A stretch of DNA of 64,000 nt from Solicola gregarius (GTDB lineage Bacteria > Actinomycetota > Actinomycetes > Propionibacteriales > Nocardioidaceae), in NCBI RefSeq assembly GCF_025790165.1, contig NZ_CP094970.1, positions 3,100,001-3,164,000 of the forward strand. Reading direction: 5' to 3'. The notes beneath the pieces are model-generated. The model searched no databases. It saw nothing but the letters and a program-made list of their open reading frames with translations, and was not told where the DNA came from. The translations under genes and the position numbers were made by a program. Positions 9,396 to 18,562 of the stretch are shown here, one piece after another. Every line of letters starts with the position of its first letter. Position 1 is the stretch's first letter.

Positions 9396-9488
9396 GCAGC
9401 GATACCAAGTTCACTTGGTATCGCTGCACCTCCCTAGGCGTTGGTGCCTGGGGAAGTGAGCTAAACCAAGTGAACTTGGTATCGCTGC
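9396..9488. terminator. nested palindrome with two competing hairpins
   Basis: GCAGCGATACCAAGT (9396-9410) pairs perfectly with ACTTGGTATCGCTGC (9412-9426). The same left arm, as 18 bases ending in TTCA, also pairs perfectly with 9471-9488. The middle and right arms share ACTTGGTATCGCTGCACC. A smaller ACCAAGT-GA-ACTTGGT dyad lies at 9465-9480. The element sits between two convergent genes, so a two-way terminator is the simplest reading. Confidence 0.6.
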
Positions 9489-9501
9489 ACCCGGCCGTCG
9501 G

Positions 9502-11313
9502 TCACTCGGCGGGCGTACGGAGCCGCGCACCCGCCCGCGCGACGAGGCGGTCGAAGTCGGCCGGTCGCATGTCGTACTTGTCGAGCGGGGCGAACGTCAC
9601 CTGCGCCACGCGCCCGCCCGCGCGTACCAGGCCGAGGCGGTAGTCGACCGTGTGCTTGTCGTCGACCTCGAACGTGAGTCGCCAGGTGTTGCCGGTGATG
9701 CCCTTGGAGGCGATCCGCTTGCCATCGTGAACCTTCGCCGTGAGGTCGTCCTCCTCACACTTGCCGATGCGCCCGATGGCGTCGCGCATGAAGGCGACGG
9801 CCGCCTTCTGGTTCTTGAAGTCTCCGACCGTCTGGGAGATGCCGAAGGGCGACTGCGCGTCGGAGAGCGCCGGCTCCTCGGGTATGACGAAGGTACGCGC
9901 CTGCGCGCTGTCGATCGTCTTGCCCTTGAACTCGGCCTTGTCACAGGCGGTCGCGGACGGGTTCGGATTCGCACCCTCCGGGTCCGTACCGACCCACATC
10001 TTGTCGACGTTCTTGACCGGAGGCAGGTCGACGACGCCGAGGAACTCCGGCGCAGTGCTGGTGGCCGGCGGCAGCGACGGCCGGACCTTGCCGGGCTTGG
10101 CGCAGCCGCGGTCGTCGTCGTCGCACAGCGGCGCGAGCGACTCGTCGACAGCGCGGGAGAACTTGTCGACGTTTGCCCCGCGGTTGCCCTTCGCGGAGTG
10201 CACGAGTGTCGTCGTCACCAGCTCCGAATGGGTGACGCCGATGGTGTACGTGCGCGTCGGATCGTCCCAGCGGCGCATCTGCATCATCACGGTCTCGCGG
10301 CCGTCGTGACGCAGGGTGTACGACCGCATCAGCTGCAGACGGGGAACGGAGCAGTCGGCGTACCAGCTCACGGTGCGGCGGTATCCGGCCTCGGCGCTCT
10401 TCTCGTCGCGAGAGACCTCCAGCGACTGCACGGCGTACTGGCCTGAGTCGTCGTCCGGCGCGAACGTACGCACCCAGCCTCCGGCCGCGCGAGGATCGGC
10501 GAACCGCTGCGGCGTACACGTCGACAGGTTGTCGCGCTGCCTCATCCCGCTGCTCGTGTCGGTGGCCTTCCACGGCTTTCCGTCGATGTCACGCAGCTGG
10601 GAGTCGTCGAGCATGTCGTCGTCGGCCATGGGCAGCTCGTCGGGGTCGGCGAGCTGGCGCGCGTGTGGACCGGCGGCGTCGGCGGCGTTGTCGAGCGGGC
10701 CGCCCTGAGTGACGACGACCCCGGCACCGACGACCGCGAGCACACCGGCGGCGATCACTCCGACCGTACGACGGCGCCCACGCCGCTGGGCGCGGCGGCG
10801 GGCCAGGGAGGGGCGCTCGAAGGGCACTCCGTCGGTCACGGCCCGCAGGTCGCGCAGGCGCGCCTCGATCGACGGGCGGTCGGTGCCGAGCCGGCGCTCG
10901 AGTGCGGCACCGGCGGTGTCCGTCGCCGACGCGACGGACTCCTCCGTGACGCCGACCTCCCGGGCCGCGTCGTCGGGGCCGAGCTCACCGATGGTCTGGA
11001 GCACCAGCAGACGCCGGGCGTTGGCGGGGAGCTCGTGCAGGGCGTCGAGCAGCTCCTGGTCCTGGCCGTCGGAGTGCTTGCGCCGGCGCAGGTGCGGGCG
11101 GCGATGCAGCACCGACTGGCGCCAGGCCTCCGAGCGCACGAACGCGAGCGGGTCGCGCGAGCGCACCTTCGACCATCCCTGCCACGCCCTGGAATACGCG
11201 TCCTTGACCGAGGTCGTGGCGATACCGAGATCACCGGACAGCGCGTACACCTGGTGGAGTACGTACTGGCGGGTGGAGTCGTAGAACGAGTCGAACTCCT
11301 CGACGCGGGTCAT
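9502..11313 (-). CDS. sigma-factor-like protein fused to membrane anchor and outside domain
   Basis: A 603-residue protein with an unusual plan. Residues 1-160 resemble an ECF sigma factor: a region 2-like part (FDSFYDSTRQYVLHQVYALS, then AYSRAWQGWSKV) and a region 4-like helix-turn-helix (LPANARRLLVLQTIGELG, then AREVGVTEESV). A basic linker leads to one transmembrane helix (about 184-202), and about 400 residues follow outside with several cysteines (C382, C390 and neighbours, approximate). The ATG at 11313 has AAGGAGG five bases upstream; an in-frame GTG at 11334 contains that ribosome site. It could be a membrane-held sigma factor released by proteolysis, or a degenerate sigma fold acting as a sensor. 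Family unknown to me. Confidence 0.75.
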   Translation of the reverse strand: MTRVEEFDSFYDSTRQYVLHQVYALSGDLGIATTSVKDAYSRAWQGWSKVRSRDPLAFVRSEAWRQSVLHRRPHLRRRKHSDGQDQELLDALHELPANARRLLVLQTIGELGPDDAAREVGVTEESVASATDTAGAALERRLGTDRPSIEARLRDLRAVTDGVPFERPSLARRRAQRRGRRRTVGVIAAGVLAVVGAGVVVTQGGPLDNAADAAGPHARQLADPDELPMADDDMLDDSQLRDIDGKPWKATDTSSGMRQRDNLSTCTPQRFADPRAAGGWVRTFAPDDDSGQYAVQSLEVSRDEKSAEAGYRRTVSWYADCSVPRLQLMRSYTLRHDGRETVMMQMRRWDDPTRTYTIGVTHSELVTTTLVHSAKGNRGANVDKFSRAVDESLAPLCDDDDRGCAKPGKVRPSLPPATSTAPEFLGVVDLPPVKNVDKMWVGTDPEGANPNPSATACDKAEFKGKTIDSAQARTFVIPEEPALSDAQSPFGISQTVGDFKNQKAAVAFMRDAIGRIGKCEEDDLTAKVHDGKRIASKGITGNTWRLTFEVDDKHTVDYRLGLVRAGGRVAQVTFAPLDKYDMRPADFDRLVARAGARLRTPAE

Positions 11314-11540
11314 CCACCCCTCCTTCGAGTGCACAGGGACGCCGTGTGATTACTGAACGTTTCGTGTTGCTGCACGCGGAGCAACCCATACGACCGTAGA
11401 GGATGCGCCATGCCCACCCAACCGTGGGCGACGTTGCCTCCGACACACCGGCGTGTTGGCAGAGACCTGGCGGGATTCGCCGGGGACGATGGAGCGGTGA
11501 GGAGACAGCGACGGACGAACGCGACCGGTAGCGCGCTGCG

Positions 11541-12716
11541 ATGACGACCGTACGAGAGCGGGCGGAGGCTGCAGCGGCCCTGGCGCCCGAGGTGCCGCGT
11601 CGCCCGCCGGTCCTTTCGGGGGTGCTCGCCGCCGGCGCCGTCCAGCTCGGCGGGGTGGTGCTGTGCGTCGGTCTCGCCGTCGTGGTGTGGCTCGCCTCGG
11701 GTGCCGGTTCGATCTCGGCGGCGATGCAGATCGGTGCGGGGTTCTGGCTGGCGGGCCATGGTAGTGCCGTGTCGGTCGGCGGCATCGCGATCACGGTCGT
11801 ACCGCTCGGCGTACCGCTGCTCGCCGGTGTCGCCGTCGCGTACGCGGCCTACCGTCTCGGGCCGGAGTCGATCACCCAGCGTGAGGTCGGCACCCTGATG
11901 CTGAGCGCCGCCGCGACGTACGGCCTCGCGCTGGCTGTGACGGCCCTCGTGGCGTCCTCGCCTTCCGCGTCGTTCTCGGCGGTACGCGCCGGGCTGGGCG
12001 GATTCGCGCTCGCGGGGCTGTCCGCGTTCGTCGGTGCCATGTGCGTGGACGGTCGGCTGCGCGAGGTGTGGGAGTCAGCGCCGGGGTTCGTGCGCGGTGT
12101 CGTCTTGGGCGCCGGGTCGGCGTGCGGGGCATTGTTCGGTGCCGCTGTCGTGCTGCTCGCGTACCGGCTGATCGTGGGGTTCGGCGAGGTACACGACTCG
12201 TTCTCGCGGCTCGCCCCGGGCACGATCGGCGGCGCGGCGATCGTGCTCGTGTGTGTGCTACTCCTCCCGAACCTCCTGCTGCTGGCCGTCAGCGTGCTGC
12301 TCGGGCCCGGGTTCGCGTTCGGCACGGACACGTCGGTGACTGTCGTCGATGTGCGGCTCGGTGAGCTGCCGATCTTCCCGGTGACCGCCGCGCTGCCCGA
12401 TTCCGGTACGCCGCCCGGCTGGGTGGCGGCACTCATGGTCGTACCGCTGCTGGCCGGCCTGGTGGGCGGTGTCGTCGCCGGTCGAGCGTTCGACGATGCG
12501 TCGATCTACGACGCGATGGTGCGTGGCGCCACGGCGGGTGGCGCCGCCGGCCTGCTCGTCGGTCTCGTGGTCATGTGTGCGGGCGGCGCCGTCGGTCCGG
12601 GGCGGATGGCCGACGTGGGCGCCGCGATGTGGTGCATGCCGGTCGCCGTCGTCGCTCTGACGGTGGGCGGCGCACTGGGCGGTGCGCTGGGGCACTATCG
12701 TGAGCAGCGGTCGTAG
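11541..12716 (+). CDS. DUF6350 / PerM-like multi-pass membrane protein
   Basis: A 391-residue protein with about ten hydrophobic segments and almost no soluble domain, matching the actinobacterial DUF6350 family. The mycobacterial member PerM (Rv0955) is linked to cell division and persistence and likewise lies directly before purN and purH. The ATG at 11541 follows TAGCGC at the -10 position of a leaderless start (11529-11534) and lacks a clear ribosome site. Role here is inferred from synteny. Confidence 0.8.
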   Translation: MTTVRERAEAAAALAPEVPRRPPVLSGVLAAGAVQLGGVVLCVGLAVVVWLASGAGSISAAMQIGAGFWLAGHGSAVSVGGIAITVVPLGVPLLAGVAVAYAAYRLGPESITQREVGTLMLSAAATYGLALAVTALVASSPSASFSAVRAGLGGFALAGLSAFVGAMCVDGRLREVWESAPGFVRGVVLGAGSACGALFGAAVVLLAYRLIVGFGEVHDSFSRLAPGTIGGAAIVLVCVLLLPNLLLLAVSVLLGPGFAFGTDTSVTVVDVRLGELPIFPVTAALPDSGTPPGWVAALMVVPLLAGLVGGVVAGRAFDDASIYDAMVRGATAGGAAGLLVGLVVMCAGGAVGPGRMADVGAAMWCMPVAVVALTVGGALGGALGHYREQRS

Positions 12717-12737
12717 CGCCCAACAGAAAGTGCCTTC

Positions 12738-13376
12738 GTGCCCGTGTCATTTGGTCCTGTCGTGGACCGACCAGCGCGCGTCGTAGTCCTGGTCTCCGGA
12801 GCCGGCACCAACCTCCAGGCGCTCCTCGACGCGAGCCGCGGGTCGGCGTACGGCTGTGAGGTCGTCGCCGTCGGCTCCGATCGGCCCGGCGTACACGGGC
12901 TGGAGCGGGCCGAGAGCGCGGGCATACCGACGTTCGTGGAGTCGCTGCGCGATCATCCGCACCGCGAGAGCTGGGACGCTGCCCTCGCCAAAGCGGTCGC
13001 GGCGTACGAACCCGATCTCGTCGTCCTCGCGGGGTTCATGCGGTTGACCGGTCGCGCCTTCCTGGCCGCGCACGGCGGGCGTACGGTCAACACCCACCCC
13101 GCACTGTCGCCGTCGTTTCCGGGCATGCACGGCCCGCGCGACGCACTCGCGTACGGCGTGCGGGTCACTGGCGCAACGCTGTTCATCGTCGACGAGGGCG
13201 TCGACACCGGGCCGATCGTCGCGCAGGTCGCCGTGCCGGTCGAGTTCGACGATGACGAGGCGACGCTGCACGAACGCATCAAGGTCGCCGAGCGGGCAAT
13301 GCTCGTCGACACCGTGGGCCGGATGGCCCGCGAGGGGTACGTCATCGACAACAGATTGGTTCGGTTCGCAACGTGA
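12738..13376 (+). CDS. purN: phosphoribosylglycinamide formyltransferase
   Basis: Transfers the formyl group of 10-formyl-tetrahydrofolate to GAR in purine synthesis; 212 residues. [17 protein letters not shown] binds the phosphate. [12 protein letters not shown] contains the catalytic Asn/His (the family usually has NIHPSLLPSFPG). [10 protein letters not shown] holds the catalytic aspartate. The start is GTG with GAAAGT at -12 to -7, compatible with a leaderless mRNA. Its GTGA end overlaps purH by 4 bases. Confidence 0.96.
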   Translation: MPVSFGPVVDRPARVVVLVSGAGTNLQALLDASRGSAYGCEVVAVGSDRPGVHGLERAESAGIPTFVESLRDHPHRESWDAALAKAVAAYEPDLVVLAGFMRLTGRAFLAAHGGRTVNTHPALSPSFPGMHGPRDALAYGVRVTGATLFIVDEGVDTGPIVAQVAVPVEFDDDEATLHERIKVAERAMLVDTVGRMAREGYVIDNRLVRFAT

Positions 13377-14941
13377 GCACGACAACAGACGATGGTCGCC
13401 GGCCGCTGCGGCGCGCCCTGATCTCGGTGTACGACAAGACCGGACTCGAGGAGCTCGCGAAGGCATTGCACGACGCGGGAGTCGCGCTGGTCTCGACCGG
13501 TTCGACGGCCGGTCGGATCGCCGACGCGGGTGTTCCCGTCACCAAGGTCGAGGACCTCACCGGGTTTCCCGAGTGCCTCGACGGGCGGGTGAAGACGCTG
13601 CACCCGAAGGTGCACGCGGGCATCCTGGCCGACCGGCGGCGAGAGGACCACGAGCGGCAGCTCGCCGACCTCGGCATCGAGCCGTTCGACCTCGTCGTCA
13701 GCAACCTCTACCCGTTCGTCGAGACGGTGAGGTCGGGCGCGGAGCCCGACGAGGTGGTCGAGCAGATCGACATCGGTGGGCCGTCGATGGTGCGCGCGGC
13801 CGCCAAGAACCATCCGTCGGTCGCGATCGTGGTGTCACCCGACCGGTACGCGGACGTGGTGACGGCCGCCACGAGCGGCGGGTTCACCTTCGAAGAGCGC
13901 AAGCGGCTCGCGGCCGAGGCGTTCGCACACACCGCTTCGTACGACGTGGCGGTCGCGTCGTGGTTCGCGAACCAGTACGCGCCGGACGGCGCGGGATTCC
14001 CGGCGTGGACCGGCGCGACGTGGGAGCGTCAGGCGGTGCTCCGGTACGGCGAGAACCCCCATCAGGGCGCGGCGCTGTACCGGCACTGGCGTGGTGGCCT
14101 TGCGGCGGCCAAGCAGCTGCACGGCAAGGAGATGTCGTACAACAACTACGTCGATGCCGATGCCGCCCGGCGGGCAGCAGCGACGTTCGAGCAACCCGCC
14201 GTCGCGGTGATCAAGCACGCGAACCCGTGCGGCATCGCGGTCGGCGTCGACGTCGCCGAGGCGCATCGTCGTGCGCACGCCTGCGATCCGGTGTCGGCGT
14301 ACGGCGGCGTGATCGCCGTCAACGCGCCGGTTTCGGTCGCGATGGCCGAGCAGGTCGCGGAGGTCTTCACCGAGGTCGTCGTCGCGCCCGCGTACGAGCC
14401 CGGTGCGCTCGAGATCCTCGGCCGGAAGAAGAACATCCGGCTGCTCGAGGTGCCGGCCGACGAGTTCCCCGACCCGGTGGAGTTCCGGGGTATCAGCGGT
14501 GGTGTGCTGATGCAGCAGGTCGACCACGTCAATGCCCCTGGCGACGACCCGGGCACCTGGACCCTCGCGGCCGGCGATCCGGCGCCCGATGACGTACTCG
14601 CCGATCTGGCGTTCGCCTGGCGGGCGTCCCGTTCGGTGAAGTCGAACGCGATCCTGCTCGCCCGCGGCGGCGCCGCCGTCGGGGTCGGGATGGGTCAGGT
14701 CAATCGGGTCGACTCGTGCCGGTTGGCCGTCGAGCGGGCCGGTGCCGACCGAGCGCGTGGCTCGGTTGCGGCGTCGGACGCGTTCTTCCCGTTCCCCGAC
14801 GGCCCGCAGGTGCTGGCGGAGGCGGGCGTACGCGCGATCGTGCAGCCGGGCGGCTCCGTACGCGACGACGAGGTCGTCGAGTACGTCCGCTCCGCCGGCG
14901 TGACGATGTACTTCACCGGAACGCGGCACTTCTTCCACTGA
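13373..14941 (+). CDS. purH: bifunctional AICAR formyltransferase / IMP cyclohydrolase
   Basis: Catalyses the last two steps of IMP synthesis; 522 residues, normal length. The N-terminal IMP cyclohydrolase (MGS-like) domain shows [16 protein letters not shown] and [19 protein letters not shown]. The C-terminal AICAR transformylase domain carries the [11 protein letters not shown] and [12 protein letters not shown] motifs. Translation is coupled to purN by a GTGA overlap. Both enzymes use or release folate one-carbon units, linking them to FolD further downstream. Confidence 0.97.
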   Translation: MSTTTDDGRRPLRRALISVYDKTGLEELAKALHDAGVALVSTGSTAGRIADAGVPVTKVEDLTGFPECLDGRVKTLHPKVHAGILADRRREDHERQLADLGIEPFDLVVSNLYPFVETVRSGAEPDEVVEQIDIGGPSMVRAAAKNHPSVAIVVSPDRYADVVTAATSGGFTFEERKRLAAEAFAHTASYDVAVASWFANQYAPDGAGFPAWTGATWERQAVLRYGENPHQGAALYRHWRGGLAAAKQLHGKEMSYNNYVDADAARRAAATFEQPAVAVIKHANPCGIAVGVDVAEAHRRAHACDPVSAYGGVIAVNAPVSVAMAEQVAEVFTEVVVAPAYEPGALEILGRKKNIRLLEVPADEFPDPVEFRGISGGVLMQQVDHVNAPGDDPGTWTLAAGDPAPDDVLADLAFAWRASRSVKSNAILLARGGAAVGVGMGQVNRVDSCRLAVERAGADRARGSVAASDAFFPFPDGPQVLAEAGVRAIVQPGGSVRDDEVVEYVRSAGVTMYFTGTRHFFH

Positions 14942-14961
14942 GATCCGCGCGTCCTGTGCGC

Positions 14962-15783
14962 TCAGCGGGCGGTGCGGCGGGCTGTGAACGCGACCGCCGG
15001 GTGGCGCATCGTGAACCGCCCGCCCGCAGCGTCGATCGCCGCGCCGACGCCGTCCAGCACGGCGGACAGGGTCTCGGGCGAGAACGTCGCCGCGGCCCCT
15101 GAGGTCGGCAGGAAGTCGAGATACTCGTCGCGGGTCGTCTCCTGCTCCCGGACGTAGTTCCACGTCTCGGGCTCGGCGAAGTCGCCGGTACGGCGAACTC
15201 CCTCGACGGCCTTGTCGACCATGGCTGTGTACGCGCTCCCCGCGGCGTTCGCGCGGTGCAGCATCGGCATCTCGGGTACGAACCGGCGATAGACGGCGGC
15301 GAACTCCTCGGCGAGATCCGTCGGTGGCTCGAAGGAGTTCCAGAAGATGGCGAGGCGACCGTGCGGACGAAGCACCTCGGCGGCCTTCGCCGCACCGGCG
15401 ACCGGGTCGATCCAGTGCCAGGTCTGGCCCGATACCACCGCGTCGAAGGTTCGTCCGGCCGGGTCCCACTGCTCGAATGCGGCGACCTCAGCATCGAGGC
15501 CGCGCTCACGGGCGTACGCCGCCATGCGTTCGTCGACGTCGACTCCGAGCACTGCGCACCCGGCGCGCTGAAGCTGTCGCGACGCGATGCCGGTGCCACA
15601 CCCGACATCGAGCACGTCGATGCCCGGCCTCTCGGCGACGATTCGCTTGATCAGGCCCGGCGGATAGCTCGGCCGCGTGCGGTCGTACCGCTGCGGATCG
15701 GTGCCGAACGACTCGGCCATGTCCCGTGCCTGGTGGGGTTGCCGCGGTGTCTCCGCGGGTTCCTTCGACGGTAGAGTGGGCAT
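14962..15783 (-). CDS. class I SAM-dependent methyltransferase
   Basis: A 273-residue methyltransferase. The SAM site is VLDVGCGTGIASRQL, followed by the acidic ribose-binding residue in GVDVDER. GQTWHWID and the GRLAIFWNS strand are typical of the family. The ATG at 15783 is preceded at exactly -12 to -7 by TATGGT, so the mRNA is probably leaderless. ATG 15720 (MAESFG) is an alternative without a ribosome site. It is divergent from a TetR gene across a 32-base palindrome that covers both promoters, so TetR control is likely. Substrate unknown. Confidence 0.85.
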   Translation of the reverse strand: MPTLPSKEPAETPRQPHQARDMAESFGTDPQRYDRTRPSYPPGLIKRIVAERPGIDVLDVGCGTGIASRQLQRAGCAVLGVDVDERMAAYARERGLDAEVAAFEQWDPAGRTFDAVVSGQTWHWIDPVAGAAKAAEVLRPHGRLAIFWNSFEPPTDLAEEFAAVYRRFVPEMPMLHRANAAGSAYTAMVDKAVEGVRRTGDFAEPETWNYVREQETTRDEYLDFLPTSGAAATFSPETLSAVLDGVGAAIDAAGGRFTMRHPAVAFTARRTAR

Positions 15784-15809
15784 GCGCCCACCATAATGGG
15801 CGCATGCCC
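15778..15809. promoter_or_regulatory. palindromic operator with overlapping divergent -10 elements
   Basis: GGGCATGCGCCCA (15778-15790), a 6-base spacer CCATAA, and TGGGCGCATGCCC (15797-15809) form a perfect 13-base inverted repeat. Each half also contains its own GGGC-N4-GCCC dyad. The forward -10 (CATAAT, 15792-15797) and reverse -10 (TATGGT, read leftwards from 15795) overlap inside it. This is the expected binding site of the adjacent TetR protein, and the two promoters should exclude each other. Confidence 0.75.
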
Positions 15810-15854
15810 ACTCGGGCAACGGCACCGAGCCGCACGAGACCGGAGGAGAGACCG

Positions 15855-16451
15855 ATGCCGACCGGTGTCGCAATCCGGGATCCGCGCCAGCAGCTGTTCG
15901 ACGCTGCCGAGCGCATTCTGCTGCGCGACGGCATCAATGCGCTGACCAGTCGCGCGGTCACGGCTGAGGCCGGCTGTGCCAAGGGCGTACTCCACCGGCA
16001 CTTCGCCGACTTCGACGGATTTCTCGCGGAGCTCGTACTCGACCGCGTCCGCCGCGTCGGCGACCAGGCCGACCGCCTGCTCGAGTCGGTGGGCCGTGGG
16101 GCCGTCGTCGACAACGTCGGTGATGCGCTGACCGAGGTGTTCGAGTCCGTTGCCGTGTCGATCGTCGGTCTCATCACCACCCGCGACGCACTTCGTGACC
16201 GCCTGCGCGAGGCCGGACAGTCCGGCGTACCCGTCCTGGGGCAGGCGACGGTGATGCTCTCCGGCTACCTCGCCGCGGAGCGCGACCGCGGCCGCATCGC
16301 CGCGGACGCCGACGTCGATGCGATCGCCCTCGCGCTGATCGGCTCGGCGCACATGCACTATGCGGGTAGGGCGAGTGGGCGCCCGAATCCTCGGGAGGTT
16401 CGCCGGCTCGTGACATCGCTGCTCGGCGGCAGCCTGCTCGAAACTCGTTGA
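15855..16451 (+). CDS. TetR family regulator
   Basis: A 198-residue TetR-type repressor. The N-terminal helix-turn-helix spans RQQLFDAAERILLRDG, SRAVTAEAGCAKGVLHRHF and the stabilising FADFDGFLAELV. The rest is the variable ligand-binding domain. ATG 15855 is chosen because GGAGGAGAG lies 8 bases upstream. An ATG at 15804 would fit a leaderless mRNA and add 17 residues. It probably represses itself and the divergent methyltransferase through the palindrome between them. Confidence 0.88.
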   Translation: MPTGVAIRDPRQQLFDAAERILLRDGINALTSRAVTAEAGCAKGVLHRHFADFDGFLAELVLDRVRRVGDQADRLLESVGRGAVVDNVGDALTEVFESVAVSIVGLITTRDALRDRLREAGQSGVPVLGQATVMLSGYLAAERDRGRIAADADVDAIALALIGSAHMHYAGRASGRPNPREVRRLVTSLLGGSLLETR

Positions 16452-16532
16452 CGTCGGCAGGCCCGCCTGGCACCGTTGAACCATGCTCACCTGTCGATGT
16501 TGAGTCACTGAAGCTCGCCCGGGCGGCACCCG

Positions 16533-17747
16533 ATGAGGGCCGTCCCGCATGCCCTTGCAGTACGCGCGCTCGCGTACTTCTCAGTGCGCGACCTGATCCC
16601 GCTGTACGCGGTGTACGCGCTGCTGTTCGCCGACCACGGACTGTCGACGGGTGAGATCTCGTCGCTGTTCGTGATCTGGTCGGTGACGGCGTTCGCGGCC
16701 GAGGTGCCATCGGGTGCGTGGGCGGACACGGTGCCGCGCCGGCGGCTCCTCGCGCTCAGTTCGTTGATCTATGCCGCCGGGTTCGCGACCTGGATCGTCG
16801 CGCCCGGGTACGCGGGATTCGCCACCGGTTTCGTGCTCTGGGCATTGAGTGGCGCGCTGATGTCGGGGACGTACGAGGCGTACCTGTACGACGAGCTCGC
16901 CGCACTCGGGGCGGCCACGTCGTACCCGCGGCTGCTCGGCTTCGCCCACTCGCTTGCGATGGTCTGCAACCTCGTCGCGACGATCTCAGCAGCGCCGCTG
17001 ATGGCGCTCGGCGGATACGCCTTCGTGGGATGGGTGAGCGTCGCTGTCGCGCTGGTGCAGTTCGGCGTCGCGTTGACCCTTCCGGCGGCACCGCGCGTGG
17101 CATCCGCGCGGGGCAGGTCCGACGAGGGCGTCGGGCGGAGGTACGTGCACATGCTGGTCTCCGGCCTTCGGGAGGTACGTCGCGTGCGTACGGTCCGCAA
17201 CGGGGTCCTCCTGGTTGCCCTGCTGCTCGGCACGACCGCGTACGACGAGTACTTCCCGCTCGTCGCCCTCAACAAGGGGACCGAACCGGCGGGCGTGCCG
17301 ATCCTGATCGCGCTCGTCGTCGCCGGTCAGGCCATCGGTACCGCGCTCGCGGGACGTACGGCCCGGATCGGCGCGAGGACGATGGCCGTGCTCGTCGCGA
17401 TCGCGGGCGGGCTGCTGGTGACCGGTGCGCTGATCGCGCAGCCGCTCGCGTTCGTCGCGATCGGCATCGGGTACGGCGCGGTGAACAACGCGATCATCGT
17501 TGCCGAGGCGCGGCTGCAGGACGCGATCGAGGGCAGTGCGCGGGCGACCGTGACGTCGGTAGCGGGACTGTCCAGCGAGCTCGCGGCGGTCGCGATCTTC
17601 GCCACCTTCGGTGCGTTGTCGACGCGCCTGAGCGAGTCGGCGAGCTTCGGGGTGGTGTGTGGGTTGGTGGTCGTGGTCGCCGCCGTGACGCCGCAGTGGC
17701 TGCCGCGCCCGCCCACGTACGTACCCGAACGCGTCGAGGAGGCGTGA
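16533..17747 (+). CDS. MFS transporter
   Basis: A 404-residue major facilitator protein with about twelve hydrophobic segments. The loop after helix 2 carries the motif A-like GAWADTVPRRRLL. A central basic loop (RGRSDEGVGRR region) separates the two halves. No clear ribosome site precedes the ATG. It converges closely with a TetR gene (9-base gap), a layout often seen for exporters and their regulators, although the TetR is transcribed from the far side. Substrate not predictable. Confidence 0.85.
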   Translation: MRAVPHALAVRALAYFSVRDLIPLYAVYALLFADHGLSTGEISSLFVIWSVTAFAAEVPSGAWADTVPRRRLLALSSLIYAAGFATWIVAPGYAGFATGFVLWALSGALMSGTYEAYLYDELAALGAATSYPRLLGFAHSLAMVCNLVATISAAPLMALGGYAFVGWVSVAVALVQFGVALTLPAAPRVASARGRSDEGVGRRYVHMLVSGLREVRRVRTVRNGVLLVALLLGTTAYDEYFPLVALNKGTEPAGVPILIALVVAGQAIGTALAGRTARIGARTMAVLVAIAGGLLVTGALIAQPLAFVAIGIGYGAVNNAIIVAEARLQDAIEGSARATVTSVAGLSSELAAVAIFATFGALSTRLSESASFGVVCGLVVVVAAVTPQWLPRPPTYVPERVEEA

Positions 17748-17756
17748 CCGCCGGGC

Positions 17757-18410
17757 TCAGCCGGCCGCCGCGTTGGCGCCGAGCCGACCGAGGATGCTGG
17801 TGCGTTCGTCCTTGTCGAGGAGGTCGGCCACAATCAGCGAGCGCAGCGTGCGGAACAGGATCGTCGCTTCTTCCTGGGTGGTGTGGCGTTCGCTGAGGCG
17901 GTCGAGAGCGTGGCCGGCAACGAGCGCGATCGCCGAGGTCGCGATCCGCTCGGGGTGGCGGGCACCCAGCCTGGTCAGGAGGCTGGCGGCGACGTCCTCG
18001 AGCGACTCCAGCATCCGGATCATGGTGGGGCGCAGCTGCGGGTCACGGGCTGCGGCAAGCAGGATCGAGAGCTGCGTGGTGACGAGCTCGGTCGGCCGGG
18101 CGGCGAGGATCTGCGCGATCAGGTCGACCGGGTCCGGCGGCACCGTGCCGATCGACTCGGCGGCGGTCGTCAGGCCTTCGAGCTCGGTGATCCAGTTCTC
18201 CAGGTGCCGCAACAGCGCCTCGCGTACGAGCTCGTCGATCGACGAGAAGTAGTACGTCGTACTCGCGGTCGGCAGACCGGCCCGGGCCGCAACGGCGCGA
18301 TGGGTCACCCCGCGCGTACCCGACTCGGCGAACAGCTCGATCGCCGCATCGAGGAGCGCGTCTCGTCGTTCGCGGCTGCGCTCCTGGCTCAACCGTGCAC
18401 GGATGGGCAT
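17757..18410 (-). CDS. TetR family regulator
   Basis: A 217-residue TetR protein. The DNA-binding head shows [20 protein letters not shown], then [19 protein letters not shown]. The C-terminal region resembles the TetR_C group with paired [10 protein letters not shown] and [11 protein letters not shown] helices. ATG 18410 has AGGAG 9 bases upstream; an upstream in-frame start (18455) lacks one. It is divergent from folD and convergent with the MFS gene, which it may control. Confidence 0.86.
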   Translation of the reverse strand: MPIRARLSQERSRERRDALLDAAIELFAESGTRGVTHRAVAARAGLPTASTTYYFSSIDELVREALLRHLENWITELEGLTTAAESIGTVPPDPVDLIAQILAARPTELVTTQLSILLAAARDPQLRPTMIRMLESLEDVAASLLTRLGARHPERIATSAIALVAGHALDRLSERHTTQEEATILFRTLRSLIVADLLDKDERTSILGRLGANAAAG

Positions 18411-18562
18411 CGCGTCAGCTCCTGGACGTGTGGCGTTTACCCCGCGATTGCCCATTCAACCACCTGCGAGTGCCGTCGCGACCCTGGATCGCCCCAACAC
18501 GGCCACGAGCTCGGGCGAGCGTCTTGGGCACACGTGATCTGTGGTCTGGCAGACTTCCATCC

